64,000 nt of DNA from NCBI GenBank assembly GCA_021770755.1, contig JAETQI010000020.1, forward strand, positions 1-64,000, given 5' to 3'. A model generated the notes under the pieces. The model worked only from the letters and a program-made list of their open reading frames with translations, had not been told where the DNA came from and did no database searches. The DNA comes from Lachnospiraceae bacterium. GTDB lineage: Bacteria; Bacillota; Clostridia; Lachnospirales; Lachnospiraceae. Positions 9,505 to 18,856 of this stretch are shown here, in pieces (within the stretch, counting starts at the first letter, position 1; every line of letters begins with the position of its first letter). A program made the position numbers and the translations under genes.

Positions 9505-10830
9505 CTAATCAAAATTAGAAAAATACTCCTTGATGATCTCCTCCATACCGCTGGGATACTTACCCGCCGCGATCCCCTCGTAGGCGTTCTGTTCATAGCT
9601 TCCGATCACTGCCTCGTGGGACATATGCGTCCCCTCCCAGCTCAGACCGTTCTGCGCATGAAAGTATCCGGATGCGTCATGATCCACCGCATTTCCGGTA
9701 AGATTGCCGCTGTCAGCGATATCGTTCGGGATACTGACATAATCGTGCGGCGTGCTGCTGGTTCCGGTTCCCCTGCCGGAGCCGCCGGAATCACCGTCCT
9801 GTCCAGCGCCGGAACCGCCATTATTGCCAGCTTGACCATCTCCATCTCCGCCACCGTTTCCGCCCTGTCCGTTCTGACCATTGCCGCCCTGATCACCATT
9901 GCCGCCGGATTGTCCATTCTGACCGTTCTGGCCGCCCTGTCCGTTCTGATCAGAACCGCCCTGACCGCCAGGCTGCCCTGCGTTTCCCTTGGCGAGCTGC
10001 GCCCCGCTCTTCTCCTGCATCTTTTGCGCCAGTGCCTGCATGGACTCCGCCGTGACCGACGACACTGCCGCCCCATTCTGCAGACTCTGCGCAAGATCTG
10101 CCAACTGACTGCCCATGTTCTCATACCGATAATTCAGTTTTTCCGTCACCGCCCGCATCATCTCGCTGGAGGACACCTGCTGATACTCGGACCAGGACGC
10201 CTGCAGGCTCCCGATCATCTCCTGCAGCAGTGCCTGCTGCTCCGGCGTCAGCTCTTCCTGCTGTTCGAGCTGCCCTAACGCCTCCACGACTTCCTCGATC
10301 TCCTGTGTTTTCTCTTTTGCCTCCTCCTTGACATGGTGCAGCTCCTCCGCGCGGTCTTTCATCCCGGACGGCACCAGTGCAAGGACAAGCAGCGCAGCAA
10401 GCAGTCCTGCAAGGAATCCCGTCCTTTTCCACGGTGGCAGCAGTCTGATCCGGATCCGGTCCCGATGCGCCCGAAGCTCCTTCATGGCGTCCGCGCGCTG
10501 AAGCGCAACCAGCGCCCCTTCTTTGCCCAGATTGCCATAAGCGGTGACGATCCGCTCCTCAAAGCCGAAGCTGTCCATCACAAGCGCAGCCTGCTCCATA
10601 TCCGTCCGCCTCAGATATGCCGCCGCCAATGCCGCCAGCAGCGCAAGAAATAACGCCAGCACAGCATAATGTCTGGCATAATACAGCGGCATCACAAACG
10701 AGACCGCCTGAAATACGATCCCCGCGGCTGCGCCCACCCCCAGCGCAGACACCAGCTTTCCCAGAAATCCCGCCAGATTCAGCCTGCGCCGGCAGCTCTG
10801 TATCGCCCTCACAAATTCACGCTGTTCCAT
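9505..10830 (-). CDS. Membrane protein with coiled coil and Gly/Gln/Asn-rich region (DUF4175-like)
   Basis: About 441 residues. Two membrane helices lie near the N-terminus and a third (FLAGLLAALLVLALVPSG) near 140. A Glu/Gln-rich coiled coil runs over about 165-215, and a low-complexity stretch of Gly, Asn, Gln and Asp covers about 270-350. The layout resembles DUF4175-type proteins found beside MoxR clusters, but I cannot assign a function. Start 10830 is chosen because GGAGG lies six bases before it; an upstream in-frame ATG at 10851 has no good site. Confidence 0.7.
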   Translation of the reverse strand: MEQREFVRAIQSCRRRLNLAGFLGKLVSALGVGAAAGIVFQAVSFVMPLYYARHYAVLALFLALLAALAAAYLRRTDMEQAALVMDSFGFEERIVTAYGNLGKEGALVALQRADAMKELRAHRDRIRIRLLPPWKRTGFLAGLLAALLVLALVPSGMKDRAEELHHVKEEAKEKTQEIEEVVEALGQLEQQEELTPEQQALLQEMIGSLQASWSEYQQVSSSEMMRAVTEKLNYRYENMGSQLADLAQSLQNGAAVSSVTAESMQALAQKMQEKSGAQLAKGNAGQPGGQGGSDQNGQGGQNGQNGQSGGNGDQGGNGQNGQGGNGGGDGDGQAGNNGGSGAGQDGDSGGSGRGTGTSSTPHDYVSIPNDIADSGNLTGNAVDHDASGYFHAQNGLSWEGTHMSHEAVIGSYEQNAYEGIAAGKYPSGMEEIIKEYFSNFD

Positions 10831-10847
10831 ATGATCCCTCCATGACA

Positions 10848-11765
10848 TCAACCCTTTGCCATCTTAGCCTTTTTTCGTTTTATGCCGCCCGATGTATTCA
10901 TGGGATTCACCCGCCACGCCGCCACGATCATGAACAGGATCGACAGGATCAGGATACATGCCGCCGACAAGAACATCCATGTCTTTCCCTGCGACAGATA
11001 ATATGTCAGAAAACCGACGTCTCCCGTACTGAACATAGATCCTTCCGTCCCAAACAGGGACACTCCCGTCATGATCTGCATGAAAAACTCCTCAAAGAAC
11101 ACTCCCGGATTGAACAGCAGAAACAGCATGGACTCCCCCGCACTGTCCCCCTCCGTCCACAGCAGGCTCAGTATCATGGGCACAAATGTCAGAACATAGA
11201 TCACAAAATAGATCGCAAACGACAGCACGACCGCGGTTATGGATCTGCGGCAGAATGACGAGCATAAAATGCCGATACTGCCCGAGAGCACTGACAGGAG
11301 GATGATCGCGAGCACAAAATAGAGCAGACTTGCCCACGAAAGACCGCCCACGACAAACGACAGCGCCATGACCGGCATACCCGCCGCCACAAAGAAGAGA
11401 ATGCGGAGCACTGCCGATACCACCTTGCCAAGAACGATCGAAAACGGGGACATGCAGGTTGTCAGCATGATGTCAAAGGTCTGCCGCTCCTTCTCTCCCG
11501 AGATGGACGAGGCCGTGATGATCGGCGCGATCAGTGCGACGATCATCACCTGCGCCACCGCAAGCACCGGAAACAGATAGATCAGATTCCCGTAGATATT
11601 GCTGTCACTGTAATAATTATCACTGTTTGCCTGAATCACCGCCAGCGCCAGCAGAAATGCCATCACAAGCACCGCGTCATAGGCAAACAGCCCCCAGCTA
11701 AAACGCATGCTGCGCGCTGTCACCTGCAGATCCTTCTTCACGATCGGATTCCACCGTATTTTCAC
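10848..11765 (-). CDS. ABC-2 type transporter permease
   Basis: This 305-residue protein has about six membrane helices. The conserved cytoplasmic segment APIITASSISGEKERQTFDI and the following MLTTCMSPFSIVLGK are typical of ABC-2 permeases (DUF/NatB/GldF-like). It starts at GTG 11765, nine bases after AGGAGG, and overlaps the ATPase stop (GTGA), so the two are co-translated and form one exporter. Placement ahead of the MoxR/DUF58/vWA genes matches gliding/Bat-like clusters in which a GldFG-type exporter is linked to such genes. The substrate is unknown. Confidence 0.85.
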   Translation of the reverse strand: MKIRWNPIVKKDLQVTARSMRFSWGLFAYDAVLVMAFLLALAVIQANSDNYYSDSNIYGNLIYLFPVLAVAQVMIVALIAPIITASSISGEKERQTFDIMLTTCMSPFSIVLGKVVSAVLRILFFVAAGMPVMALSFVVGGLSWASLLYFVLAIILLSVLSGSIGILCSSFCRRSITAVVLSFAIYFVIYVLTFVPMILSLLWTEGDSAGESMLFLLFNPGVFFEEFFMQIMTGVSLFGTEGSMFSTGDVGFLTYYLSQGKTWMFLSAACILILSILFMIVAAWRVNPMNTSGGIKRKKAKMAKG

Positions 11766-12688
11766 TGTACGCCACCTCCTGTCAACTGCATGAACAGCGA
11801 TTCCAGACTGCCTTCCTCCCTGTAAAATCCCGTGAGGACCACCTGATGCTGGATCAGTTGTCCGATCAAAGCGCTGGCCTGTTCGTCCGTTCCATTGTTC
11901 GTGATGATGATCTCATTCTCCCTGACCGACTCCACCACCACACCCGCCTGTTCCATCAGAAGCCGCACTGCAGTATCCAGGCCGGATGCCGCCTGGATAT
12001 GGATGCGCCTCCCGCCCGTGACCTGCTGCATGATATCCTCGATGCGGCCTGCCATGATCAACTGCCCGCGGTTCATGATCCCGATGCTCGTACACATCTC
12101 AGAAAGCTCGGAGAGGATATGGGAACTGATCACGATCGTCTTGCCCATGGAATGCAGATTTTTTAAAAGTTCTTTCATCTCCACCCGCGCCCGCGGATCC
12201 AGACCGGAGCTTGGCTCGTCCAGGATCAGCAGTTTTGGATTGTGCAGGAGCGCCCGCGCCACACACAGACGCTGTTTCATACCGCGGGAGAGCGTGTCCA
12301 CATAGAACTCTTTCTTGTCCGAAAGGTTTACAAGTTCCAGCAGGTCGTCCGTAAGCTTTGCGATATCGCGCGACCGCATACCGTACATGGAACCATAGAA
12401 ATCCATATATTCATGTACTTTCAGATTATCGTACACCCCGAAAAAATCCGGCACATAGCCGATCAGGCGTTTCATTTCCTTACTGCCCATCCGCGCACTG
12501 ATATTTCCGATCTGCACAGAACCGCTGCTCGCCTTGAGCAGACCGCAGACCATGCGGATCGTAGTCGTCTTGCCCGCGCCGTTTGGCCCCACGAAACCGA
12601 ACAGATCGCCCTCCGGAATGTGCAGTGACAGATGATTGACCGCAGTGAACGAACCATAATTTTTCGTCAGATCATAAATATTTAACAT
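11762..12688 (-). CDS. ABC transporter ATP-binding protein
   Basis: This 308-residue ATPase of the GldA/NatA/CcmA type has Walker A GPNGAGKTTTIRM (about 38-50), signature LSRGMKQRLCVARALL and Walker B LLILDEPSSGLDPRA. A C-terminal extension of about 85 residues is typical of ABC-2 exporters. ATG 12688 is chosen because GGAGG lies six bases upstream and a consensus N-terminus (MLNIYDLTKNYGSF) follows. An open frame continues upstream but only into the previous gene. It pairs with the permease at 10848-11765. Confidence 0.92.
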   Translation of the reverse strand: MLNIYDLTKNYGSFTAVNHLSLHIPEGDLFGFVGPNGAGKTTTIRMVCGLLKASSGSVQIGNISARMGSKEMKRLIGYVPDFFGVYDNLKVHEYMDFYGSMYGMRSRDIAKLTDDLLELVNLSDKKEFYVDTLSRGMKQRLCVARALLHNPKLLILDEPSSGLDPRARVEMKELLKNLHSMGKTIVISSHILSELSEMCTSIGIMNRGQLIMAGRIEDIMQQVTGGRRIHIQAASGLDTAVRLLMEQAGVVVESVRENEIIITNNGTDEQASALIGQLIQHQVVLTGFYREEGSLESLFMQLTGGGVQ

Positions 12689-12701
12689 ATCGAACCTCCC
12701 A

Positions 12702-14705
12702 TCACTGAACGGCATACAGACAGCCGTATGCCGTCTCGCTGCAGTCGTCGTCCACCGCCTTCTCCCAATCCTTTGTAACGCCAATGATCACGGTCCCGCC
12801 AGGCTGTTCCCTGGAAAAAACCTCCCAGATTCCCGTCCCCAGCGCTGCTATCGTATCATAATCCCTTCTCCTGCCGCGGTGATCTCGATCATAAGAGCTC
12901 ATATAATCATGCCGGTACGCCTCCACCACTGTGTCATAGCTCTGCTGTCTGGACGTGTAGACTGCCTCCTCCAAAGTGCGTGTCTCCCCTGCCGGAAGAT
13001 TCTCATAGACATACAGGACATTGTCAGCGATGACTGCAAAATACAAAAAGTCCCGACTCGTTTCGTTCCTCACTGTCCCTGTGATCCCCCATTTCGCAGA
13101 TGCTTCCAGATCGCACGAAATACTCCCCGTCTCCATTTTCTGCGATGTTTCAGTCAGAAAGTAAGCGTCCTCAAAGCCCCTTTCGGGATCCATTCCCAGA
13201 GAAACCCTGTCCCCCTCCCTGCTGATGTGATAGCGGTATTTATCGTCCGTATTTCCATAAAAATAATTGCCAAAGACCGGTCCTGCGTAGCCAAACCGTT
13301 CTGCCAGCCGCAGTCCCCATTCCCTGTAACCCGCGTCATAACAATGCAGATATGTCACATTGCTGCCGCCGGGCGTGTCCCCTGCCTCCTGGCCGGAGAG
13401 CTTTTCGACCGTCACGGAGTACACCCTCGTATTCACGACCTCAAACCCTCTTCCGGCAAAGTATACCAGCAGGATTCCCACAATCACCGTTACAGGCACA
13501 GCTCCCCAGTACCAGTCCCGCTTCCTGACGGCGCGCAGGATCAGATACAGAACCGGTCCCACAAAGATCACGTACAGGACCACGATCCATTTCAGCACGC
13601 CAAAGTTGAGATTGCTGCTGCCGTTTCCAAAGCTTCTGAAAATGCCGCGGATAATATAGTCCGTCTCATACTGACTGCGATAATTGTTCAGAATGCTCAC
13701 ATAGCCGTTTGCATTCTGCAGCAACTGCCACACGCAGCTCTCCCAGCCTGCGACCGCCAGATCCGGCTGTCCAAGTTCAGACAGCGCATACGGCACGACC
13801 TCCACCGCTCCGTCGCCCCACGAAGAGACCATGATCAGACTCTCAGGCTCTGTATAATACCGTCCGGTTGCATCCTTCAATTCTGCCAGCGAAAGCTGTT
13901 CCAAACCGGTACCGTACGCCGCCGTGTAGGCACCCTCTCCCGGTCCGTTGACGCGGATGCATTCTATATCCAGAAATTCCAGCCCGCCCAGGGTATCCTC
14001 CGCATGCTCTCCCGTGCCGACGATCAGCATCCCTCCGTCGTCCACCCACTGCCGGATACGATCCAGCGCCGTATCCGGCAGGATGCTGGTATTATAGTCG
14101 TCTATCACCAGATAGTTCAGATAACTCAGGGAGTCCGACAGATTGTCTTGATCAAGCTCCATCAGTTGAACCGGATACTCTATACCACCGTAGTACACGC
14201 TTTCCCCGCCCATGTCCAGATAAGTGAGCAGCGGGTACGAATCGCTCAGGATCCCCATGAAGAGCGCGTCAGCCCCATCGAGCAGCAATCGTTTGAAGCT
14301 CTTTTCCGCAGCCCTGCCCTTTTGATCCAGAAGGGATACCTTCACCGCCGCGTCCTGATCCTCGATACTCCTGACCGGTATACGGACCACGAACTGTTTC
14401 GTGCTGCCCTGCGGCAGAGCGATTGCAGTGTCATAGGCACAACTGAGCGCGTCATAAGATACGTCCATCTGCACACGCACTGTCCCTTCCCAGTCCTCTC
14501 CCTGATTGCAAAGCGTCAGTTGAATATCGTAGGTACTGCCCTCCGATGAGAGTAACTGCGCCCCAATGTCAAACACCTGCTTTTTGTCCTGCCGTGCATC
14601 CTCCGCCGCAAGACATGTCCCTCCCCAAAGCATCATCACACAGAGCAGGCCCCCCAACACTGAAACCACGAAGGATCCCCTGCCCGCTTTTCTTCTCTCT
14701 TTCAT
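12702..14705 (-). CDS. Exported membrane-anchored protein heading the MoxR/ABC operon
   Basis: This 667-residue protein has an N-terminal signal segment (GSFVVSVLGGLLCVMMLWGG, about 9-28). A large extracytoplasmic part includes a glutamine-amidotransferase-like stretch (LDRIRQWVDDGGMLIVGTGE, about 207-226). Two membrane helices lie near 365-420. The remaining about 240 residues are soluble. Similar proteins accompany ABC-2 exporters, as in GldG-like auxiliary subunits, but homology cannot be confirmed by eye. It is first in the operon, directly after a good promoter (14745-14773). Confidence 0.75.
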   Translation of the reverse strand: MKERRKAGRGSFVVSVLGGLLCVMMLWGGTCLAAEDARQDKKQVFDIGAQLLSSEGSTYDIQLTLCNQGEDWEGTVRVQMDVSYDALSCAYDTAIALPQGSTKQFVVRIPVRSIEDQDAAVKVSLLDQKGRAAEKSFKRLLLDGADALFMGILSDSYPLLTYLDMGGESVYYGGIEYPVQLMELDQDNLSDSLSYLNYLVIDDYNTSILPDTALDRIRQWVDDGGMLIVGTGEHAEDTLGGLEFLDIECIRVNGPGEGAYTAAYGTGLEQLSLAELKDATGRYYTEPESLIMVSSWGDGAVEVVPYALSELGQPDLAVAGWESCVWQLLQNANGYVSILNNYRSQYETDYIIRGIFRSFGNGSSNLNFGVLKWIVVLYVIFVGPVLYLILRAVRKRDWYWGAVPVTVIVGILLVYFAGRGFEVVNTRVYSVTVEKLSGQEAGDTPGGSNVTYLHCYDAGYREWGLRLAERFGYAGPVFGNYFYGNTDDKYRYHISREGDRVSLGMDPERGFEDAYFLTETSQKMETGSISCDLEASAKWGITGTVRNETSRDFLYFAVIADNVLYVYENLPAGETRTLEEAVYTSRQQSYDTVVEAYRHDYMSSYDRDHRGRRRDYDTIAALGTGIWEVFSREQPGGTVIIGVTKDWEKAVDDDCSETAYGCLYAVQ

Positions 14706-14744
14706 CCTAACTCCCTCTCACTGTATTCAAATTATTTCAAAAAC

Positions 14745-14773
14745 ATTATACAGGAGTTTAGCGAAAATGGCAA
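14745..14773 (-). promoter_or_regulatory. Sigma-A-type promoter of the MoxR/vWA operon
   Basis: On the minus strand TTGCCA (14773-14768), a 17-base spacer and TATAAT (14750-14745) form a near-consensus promoter, about 40 bases before the ATG at 14705. Confidence 0.75.
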
Positions 14774-14792
14774 TGTTAATAATGTTCAAAAC

Positions 14793-14823
14793 ATCAGCCG
14801 GCTTCTATTCGAAACCGGCTGAT
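14793..14823 (-). terminator. Terminator after the sugar ABC permease
   Basis: ATCAGCCGG (14793-14801) and CCGGCTGAT (14815-14823) form a stem with further TTC/GAA pairing. On the minus strand it is followed by GTTTTG. It lies 27 bases after the permease stop. Confidence 0.65.
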
Positions 14824-14849
14824 AAAGGCTTGACCACTACATTTTCTTT

Positions 14850-15833
14850 TCACACGGCGCGTTTTGGCAGATAGACCGCTGCGAGCGCCGCCACCAGCAC
14901 TCCCCCCTTCACTGCCGGGAGTATATAGTACGGAACCGAGCACAGTGTCAGCCCGTTTTCCAGTATTACGATCAGACCTGCGCCAAGTACTGTCCCCAGC
15001 GCAGTAGGCTTCTCCCTGCCGCCGACAGACCTCCCCACAAACACTGCCGCCAGTGACGGCATCAGGTAATTGTCGCAGCCACAGAGCTGCGCCGCCGTGT
15101 TTCTCGAGCACACAACCATCGCTCCGACCGCGATGAACACGGCTGTGATCATCCCTGCAAGAAAGCGGTAGCGTCCCACAGGAATCCCCGACAGAGCCGC
15201 CGCCGTTTTGTTGGAGCCGATCGCATATAAAAATGTTCCCTGCTTCGTGTGCTGCAAAAAAATATGCGCCAGCAGAACACACGCAAACATGATCAAAATG
15301 ATCCACGGCGCCTGGCCGATCGCCACAAAATCTGTTTCAAAGGACGTTCTTTTTGGCATTGCACCTCCCGGAAGCCGCATTCCCGCAGAGATCACACCTC
15401 CGCCGGTAAACCACTGCCCCAGTCCCTGATGAATGAACATCAGTGCGCAGGTCGCAAGCATATCCGGGATCCGGCAGACAAGAATCAAAAACAGTGTCAG
15501 CAGATACGCCGTCATCGTGAACACCACACAGACCGCCGCTGACAGCGGCAGACTCATCCCATACCACAGATAGCATGCCATAAACACATACCCTGAACAG
15601 CTCGCCAGCGTGCACGCAGACATGTCAAACCCGTCACAGGCAAGTGTGACTGTCATAGCGACTGCCAGGATCGTCGTGATCGACATCGAGCGCAGAATGT
15701 TCGTCAGATTTGCAGGTGAAAGAAAAGAAGCGCCTGAATAAAAAGTAAAAAACAAAATGCTCAAAATCACGGCGATCACTGCCGACCAGTCCAGCAGAAA
15801 ACCACCTACTCCTTTATCCTGAATCTTACGCAT
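14850..15833 (-). CDS. Sugar ABC transporter permease (RbsC/MglC family)
   Basis: This 327-residue polytopic protein has about nine membrane helices and family landmarks such as the ITTILAVAMTVTLACDGFDMS stretch near 50-70 and GIPVGRYRFLAGMI near 228. It forms the channel of a high-affinity CUT2-type sugar importer with the ATPase (overlap 8 bases) and lipoprotein encoded upstream. galK is the next operon, so galactose or a related sugar is possible, but a terminator and two repeats separate them and specificity is not shown. Confidence 0.9.
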   Translation of the reverse strand: MRKIQDKGVGGFLLDWSAVIAVILSILFFTFYSGASFLSPANLTNILRSMSITTILAVAMTVTLACDGFDMSACTLASCSGYVFMACYLWYGMSLPLSAAVCVVFTMTAYLLTLFLILVCRIPDMLATCALMFIHQGLGQWFTGGGVISAGMRLPGGAMPKRTSFETDFVAIGQAPWIILIMFACVLLAHIFLQHTKQGTFLYAIGSNKTAAALSGIPVGRYRFLAGMITAVFIAVGAMVVCSRNTAAQLCGCDNYLMPSLAAVFVGRSVGGREKPTALGTVLGAGLIVILENGLTLCSVPYYILPAVKGGVLVAALAAVYLPKRAV

Positions 15834-17373
15834 CGCTACCCTCCGTTATATCATTTATGACATAGTACGTTAATTCCTTCTCGTTTGTCTCCTGTGTGTC
15901 AAGCTCCGCAGTGATTCTGCCGTCATAGAGCGTATAGATCCGGTCTGTCACCGCCAGAAGCTCCGAGACATCGCATGAAGCGTAAAGCACAGCCGCCCCT
16001 TTCTCTGCCAGTTCCCGGATCAGCGCAAACAACTCCTGCTTCGCCCCCACATCGACTCCCTGCATCGGCTCGTCAAACAGATAGATGTCACTCTCCGCCG
16101 CGATCCATTTCCCTATGACCACCTTCTGCTGGTTTCCGCCGGACAAAAGCCTCACTGGCTGCCGTGCGTCCCGACACACGACACCCAGCTTTTTGATCAG
16201 ACCGGACGCGTGCGCCGCGATCTTATCCCTGTTTACGAACGAAAATCTGCAGAATGTACCCAGACTTGCCGCACTGAGATGAAACGCGATATTTTCCGCC
16301 GCAAAAATCCCTTCCCTGCGCCGCTCCTCCGGCACCAATGCTATGCCATGCCTGACTGCCTCTGCCGGATTTTTCAGATTGACTTCGGCTCCATCCACCC
16401 GTATCGTCCCAGATTCTCTTCTGCGCGCACCGAACACTGTCTTGCAGATCTCAGTCTTCCCCGCACCGACAAGTCCCGCCAGCCCGACGATCTCTCCTCT
16501 TTTGATATAGAACGAAACCTGTTTTACCTTCTGTTCCCTGTCGCTCAGTCCGTCCACCTCCAACAATACCGGAGGACACGCGCAGGCACGGGATTGTTTC
16601 CATGTCCCGTCTCTGTCATTGCCCGACACGTTTCCGCCGAGCATTTTCTCCACGATCGTCTTTGTCCCCGTATCCTTTGTAACCGGAAAGGTATCCGTGA
16701 CCCTGCCATTGCACAGAACCGTACAGCTATCACAGATATCCAGGATCTCCGCGATCCTGTGTGAGATAAAGATGACCGCTGTCGCTTTCTGCTCCGCAAG
16801 CTGTCTGACCATCTGAAACAGTTTCTCCGTCTCCGCCCTGCTGAGAGCCGCGGTAGGCTCATCCAGGATCAGGAGCCTGCATTCCCTGTGGATTTCCTTT
16901 GCGATCAGCAAAAGCTGTTTCTGCGCCAGCGTCAGCGTCCTCACCGGCGCTCTCAGATCAAGCCGGATATCCAGCTTTGCCAGAATATCCGCCGCACACC
17001 GCATCAGTTTTTTCCGGTCATATCTCAGGCTGACGCTGCTCTGAGACACGATATCGTCCATCATCAGATTCTCATAGACCGCAAAATCCGGGAAAAGCGC
17101 CGTATCGACCTCCTGATGCACCGTTCTGATGCCAAGCCTGTCCGCCTCCGCAGGTGTGTTCAGGAAACACCTTATCTGATTACAATATATTTCACCGCGG
17201 TAATCAGGACACACACCGGAAAATATTTTCATAAGGGTTGACTTTCCGGCACCGTTTGTTCCGACCACTGCCCGGATCTCACCGGATCTGATCTCAAAAT
17301 CCACATGTTCCAACGCCCGCACTCCCGGAAAATCCATACAGATATCCTTTGCCGCAAATGTAAACTGTTCCAT
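15826..17373 (-). CDS. Sugar ABC transporter ATP-binding protein with two nucleotide-binding domains
   Basis: This 515-residue RbsA/MglA-type protein has two ABC domains. The first has GTNGAGKSTLMKI (about 38-50) and LLILDEPTAALSRAE (about 163-177). The second has GLVGAGKTEICK (about 300) and signature LLSGGNQQKVVIGKW then LFDEPMQGVDVGAKQ (about 407-450). The GAG-type second Walker A lacking a canonical GKS/T is normal for the CUT2 family. It follows the binding protein by four bases and overlaps the permease gene, so the three are one operon. Confidence 0.95.
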   Translation of the reverse strand: MEQFTFAAKDICMDFPGVRALEHVDFEIRSGEIRAVVGTNGAGKSTLMKIFSGVCPDYRGEIYCNQIRCFLNTPAEADRLGIRTVHQEVDTALFPDFAVYENLMMDDIVSQSSVSLRYDRKKLMRCAADILAKLDIRLDLRAPVRTLTLAQKQLLLIAKEIHRECRLLILDEPTAALSRAETEKLFQMVRQLAEQKATAVIFISHRIAEILDICDSCTVLCNGRVTDTFPVTKDTGTKTIVEKMLGGNVSGNDRDGTWKQSRACACPPVLLEVDGLSDREQKVKQVSFYIKRGEIVGLAGLVGAGKTEICKTVFGARRRESGTIRVDGAEVNLKNPAEAVRHGIALVPEERRREGIFAAENIAFHLSAASLGTFCRFSFVNRDKIAAHASGLIKKLGVVCRDARQPVRLLSGGNQQKVVIGKWIAAESDIYLFDEPMQGVDVGAKQELFALIRELAEKGAAVLYASCDVSELLAVTDRIYTLYDGRITAELDTQETNEKELTYYVINDITEGSDA

Positions 17374-17377
17374 ATCC

Positions 17378-18514
17378 CTAATACCCGATGCATTCCTTCA
17401 GCCAGTCGTTCGTGACATAGTTTTCCACAGCACCGTACTCTTCGGGAGCAACACTGTAGATCGTTTCGATCGTTGTATCCTCCCTGAGCATATCCTGTGT
17501 GATCAGCGATGCCGGCATCTCGATATAATTTGTCTGTTCCCCTGTCTCCGGATCTGTGATATCCTCATATTCATTGTTCAGTTCCAGCGCCAGAATGCGG
17601 ATCCCCTGCTCGCCGTTTGCCTTGAAATCCGTGCAGGCGCAGGCTTTCCACTGCGAACCATCCTCCAGCATATACTGGATATCCATATTGCAGATATCAA
17701 CCGAAACCAGCGGAATATCGCGCTGTGACTCCCGCAATGCCTGATAGCATCCCTGGGCATAGGCATCATACGCCACCCATACCGCATCTATATCACCCGC
17801 ATCGTACTTCATCAATGTCGCACTCATCACATCGTGCATGGACGCTGTGGCATTGTTGTAATCCGTCGGTCCGATCACCTCCAGCGTATGGATCTTCCCG
17901 CTCTTCTCATACTCCTGATACCCCGTCTCCCGCCTGTCAAAAGCTGCAATATAATTTGGCCCGACCCACACCTTTAACAGATTCACCTGATCTTTGGAAG
18001 GATACAGCTCCCTGCAGACATAATCCAGCAGACTCACCGCAAAACCCGCGTCATCCTGAAAGAACTGCGTGACGCCTTCTATTTCCTGTACCTGTCCCGA
18101 CGCGTCGCGAAACTGCGTGTCAAATGTCACGATCTTTAACTCCGGATATTGTGCAAGCAATGACTGGAGAAACGTGTACGAATAATCCTGTCCGCCATGC
18201 GACAGATACATCCCGTCATATCCGCCCGCCGCACAAGTGCTGATATAGTTCTGGAATGCAGTGTCGTCCCCGTTGGAAAAAAACACATCACATTCCATCC
18301 CCAGCTTCTCAGCCGTCTCCTTGCACTGATTCGCGCACAGTTGAAAAATCTCACTCGACGACATATTCAGGATATATGCAACCTTCTTTCCTGCAACTGG
18401 CGAAGCCGGAACATCTCCCGCTGTCCCTGCCTGTTCCGCACACCCCGCAAGTCCGAGTGCCAGTGCCAATGCTGCTCCTGATACCATACCCAATGCCTTA
18501 AAATGTCTCCTCAC
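17378..18514 (-). CDS. Sugar-binding lipoprotein of the ABC transporter
   Basis: About 378 residues with a lipoprotein signal (ALALALGLAGC, lipobox LAGC) and a type 1 periplasmic-binding fold: VAYILNMSSSEIFQLC, TCAAGGYDGMYLSHGG, IVTFDTQF and AVWVAYDAYAQG. It delivers a sugar to the RbsA/RbsC-like pair downstream. GTG 18514 is favoured because GGAGG lies seven bases upstream. ATG 18520 is too close to that site, and ATG 18532 has no site. The upstream region shows an extended -10 (TGCTATCAT on the minus strand) without a clear -35. Confidence 0.88.
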   Translation of the reverse strand: MRRHFKALGMVSGAALALALGLAGCAEQAGTAGDVPASPVAGKKVAYILNMSSSEIFQLCANQCKETAEKLGMECDVFFSNGDDTAFQNYISTCAAGGYDGMYLSHGGQDYSYTFLQSLLAQYPELKIVTFDTQFRDASGQVQEIEGVTQFFQDDAGFAVSLLDYVCRELYPSKDQVNLLKVWVGPNYIAAFDRRETGYQEYEKSGKIHTLEVIGPTDYNNATASMHDVMSATLMKYDAGDIDAVWVAYDAYAQGCYQALRESQRDIPLVSVDICNMDIQYMLEDGSQWKACACTDFKANGEQGIRILALELNNEYEDITDPETGEQTNYIEMPASLITQDMLREDTTIETIYSVAPEEYGAVENYVTNDWLKECIGY

Positions 18515-18674
18515 TTTCATGCCTCCGTCCATACAATGTTACAGCCCTGCCCGGCTGCGCCTTGATATACTCGAACCATGATAGCACACCTTTCGAACGA
18601 TTAGGGTGATCAGACACCATTCGCACTTTTTCTGGTATCGATTGCAGTTTTCCTTCGATTCTTTTCAGATCAGA

Positions 18675-18763
18675 CAATCGAGTAGGGGAATGAATTTCTC
18701 CACTACTCGCGCGCCGGGCACCCGTCAGCGCATGCTGACATTCTTCCTCTGGGTGCCCGTGTG
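18675..18763 (+). repeat. Dispersed two-hairpin repeat, copy B1
   Basis: Hairpin 1 is 18680-18708 (GAGTAG/CTACTC). Hairpin 2 has outer arms GGGCACCC (18716-18723) and GGGTGCCC (18751-18758) with an inner GTCAGC/GCTGAC stem. It ends in CCCGTGTGC and is followed without a gap by B2, giving an 89-base tandem period. Confidence 0.9.
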
Positions 18764-18853
18764 CAATCGAGTAGGGGAATGACCCTCTCTCCTACTCGCG
18801 CGCGACCCGTGCGCCGCACTAGCGGCATATTTCCTCTGCACGGGTCTGTGCAT
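18764..18853 (+). repeat. Dispersed two-hairpin repeat, copy B2 (second subtype)
   Basis: It has the same first hairpin (18769-18797). The second hairpin is built from different paired sequence: outer GACCCGTGC (18804-18812) with GCACGGGTC (18838-18846), inner GCCGC with GCGGC. The unpaired ATATTTCCTCT and the terminal GTGCAT are kept. The unit runs directly into the galK terminator. Confidence 0.9.
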
Positions 18854-18856
18854 AAA

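Noticed and set aside
12879-14549. A 556-codon open frame on the plus strand opposite the 667-residue membrane protein
   Set aside because: Its translation is rich in His, Arg, Pro and Cys with no domain. It has no ribosome site and is the usual antisense shadow of a GC-rich gene. The same holds for the plus-strand frames under the vWA, sugar ABC, GH13 and PTS genes.
18675-18853. CRISPR-like tandem repeats
   Set aside because: There are only two units, they abut without spacers, they differ in hairpin 2, and no cas gene is near.
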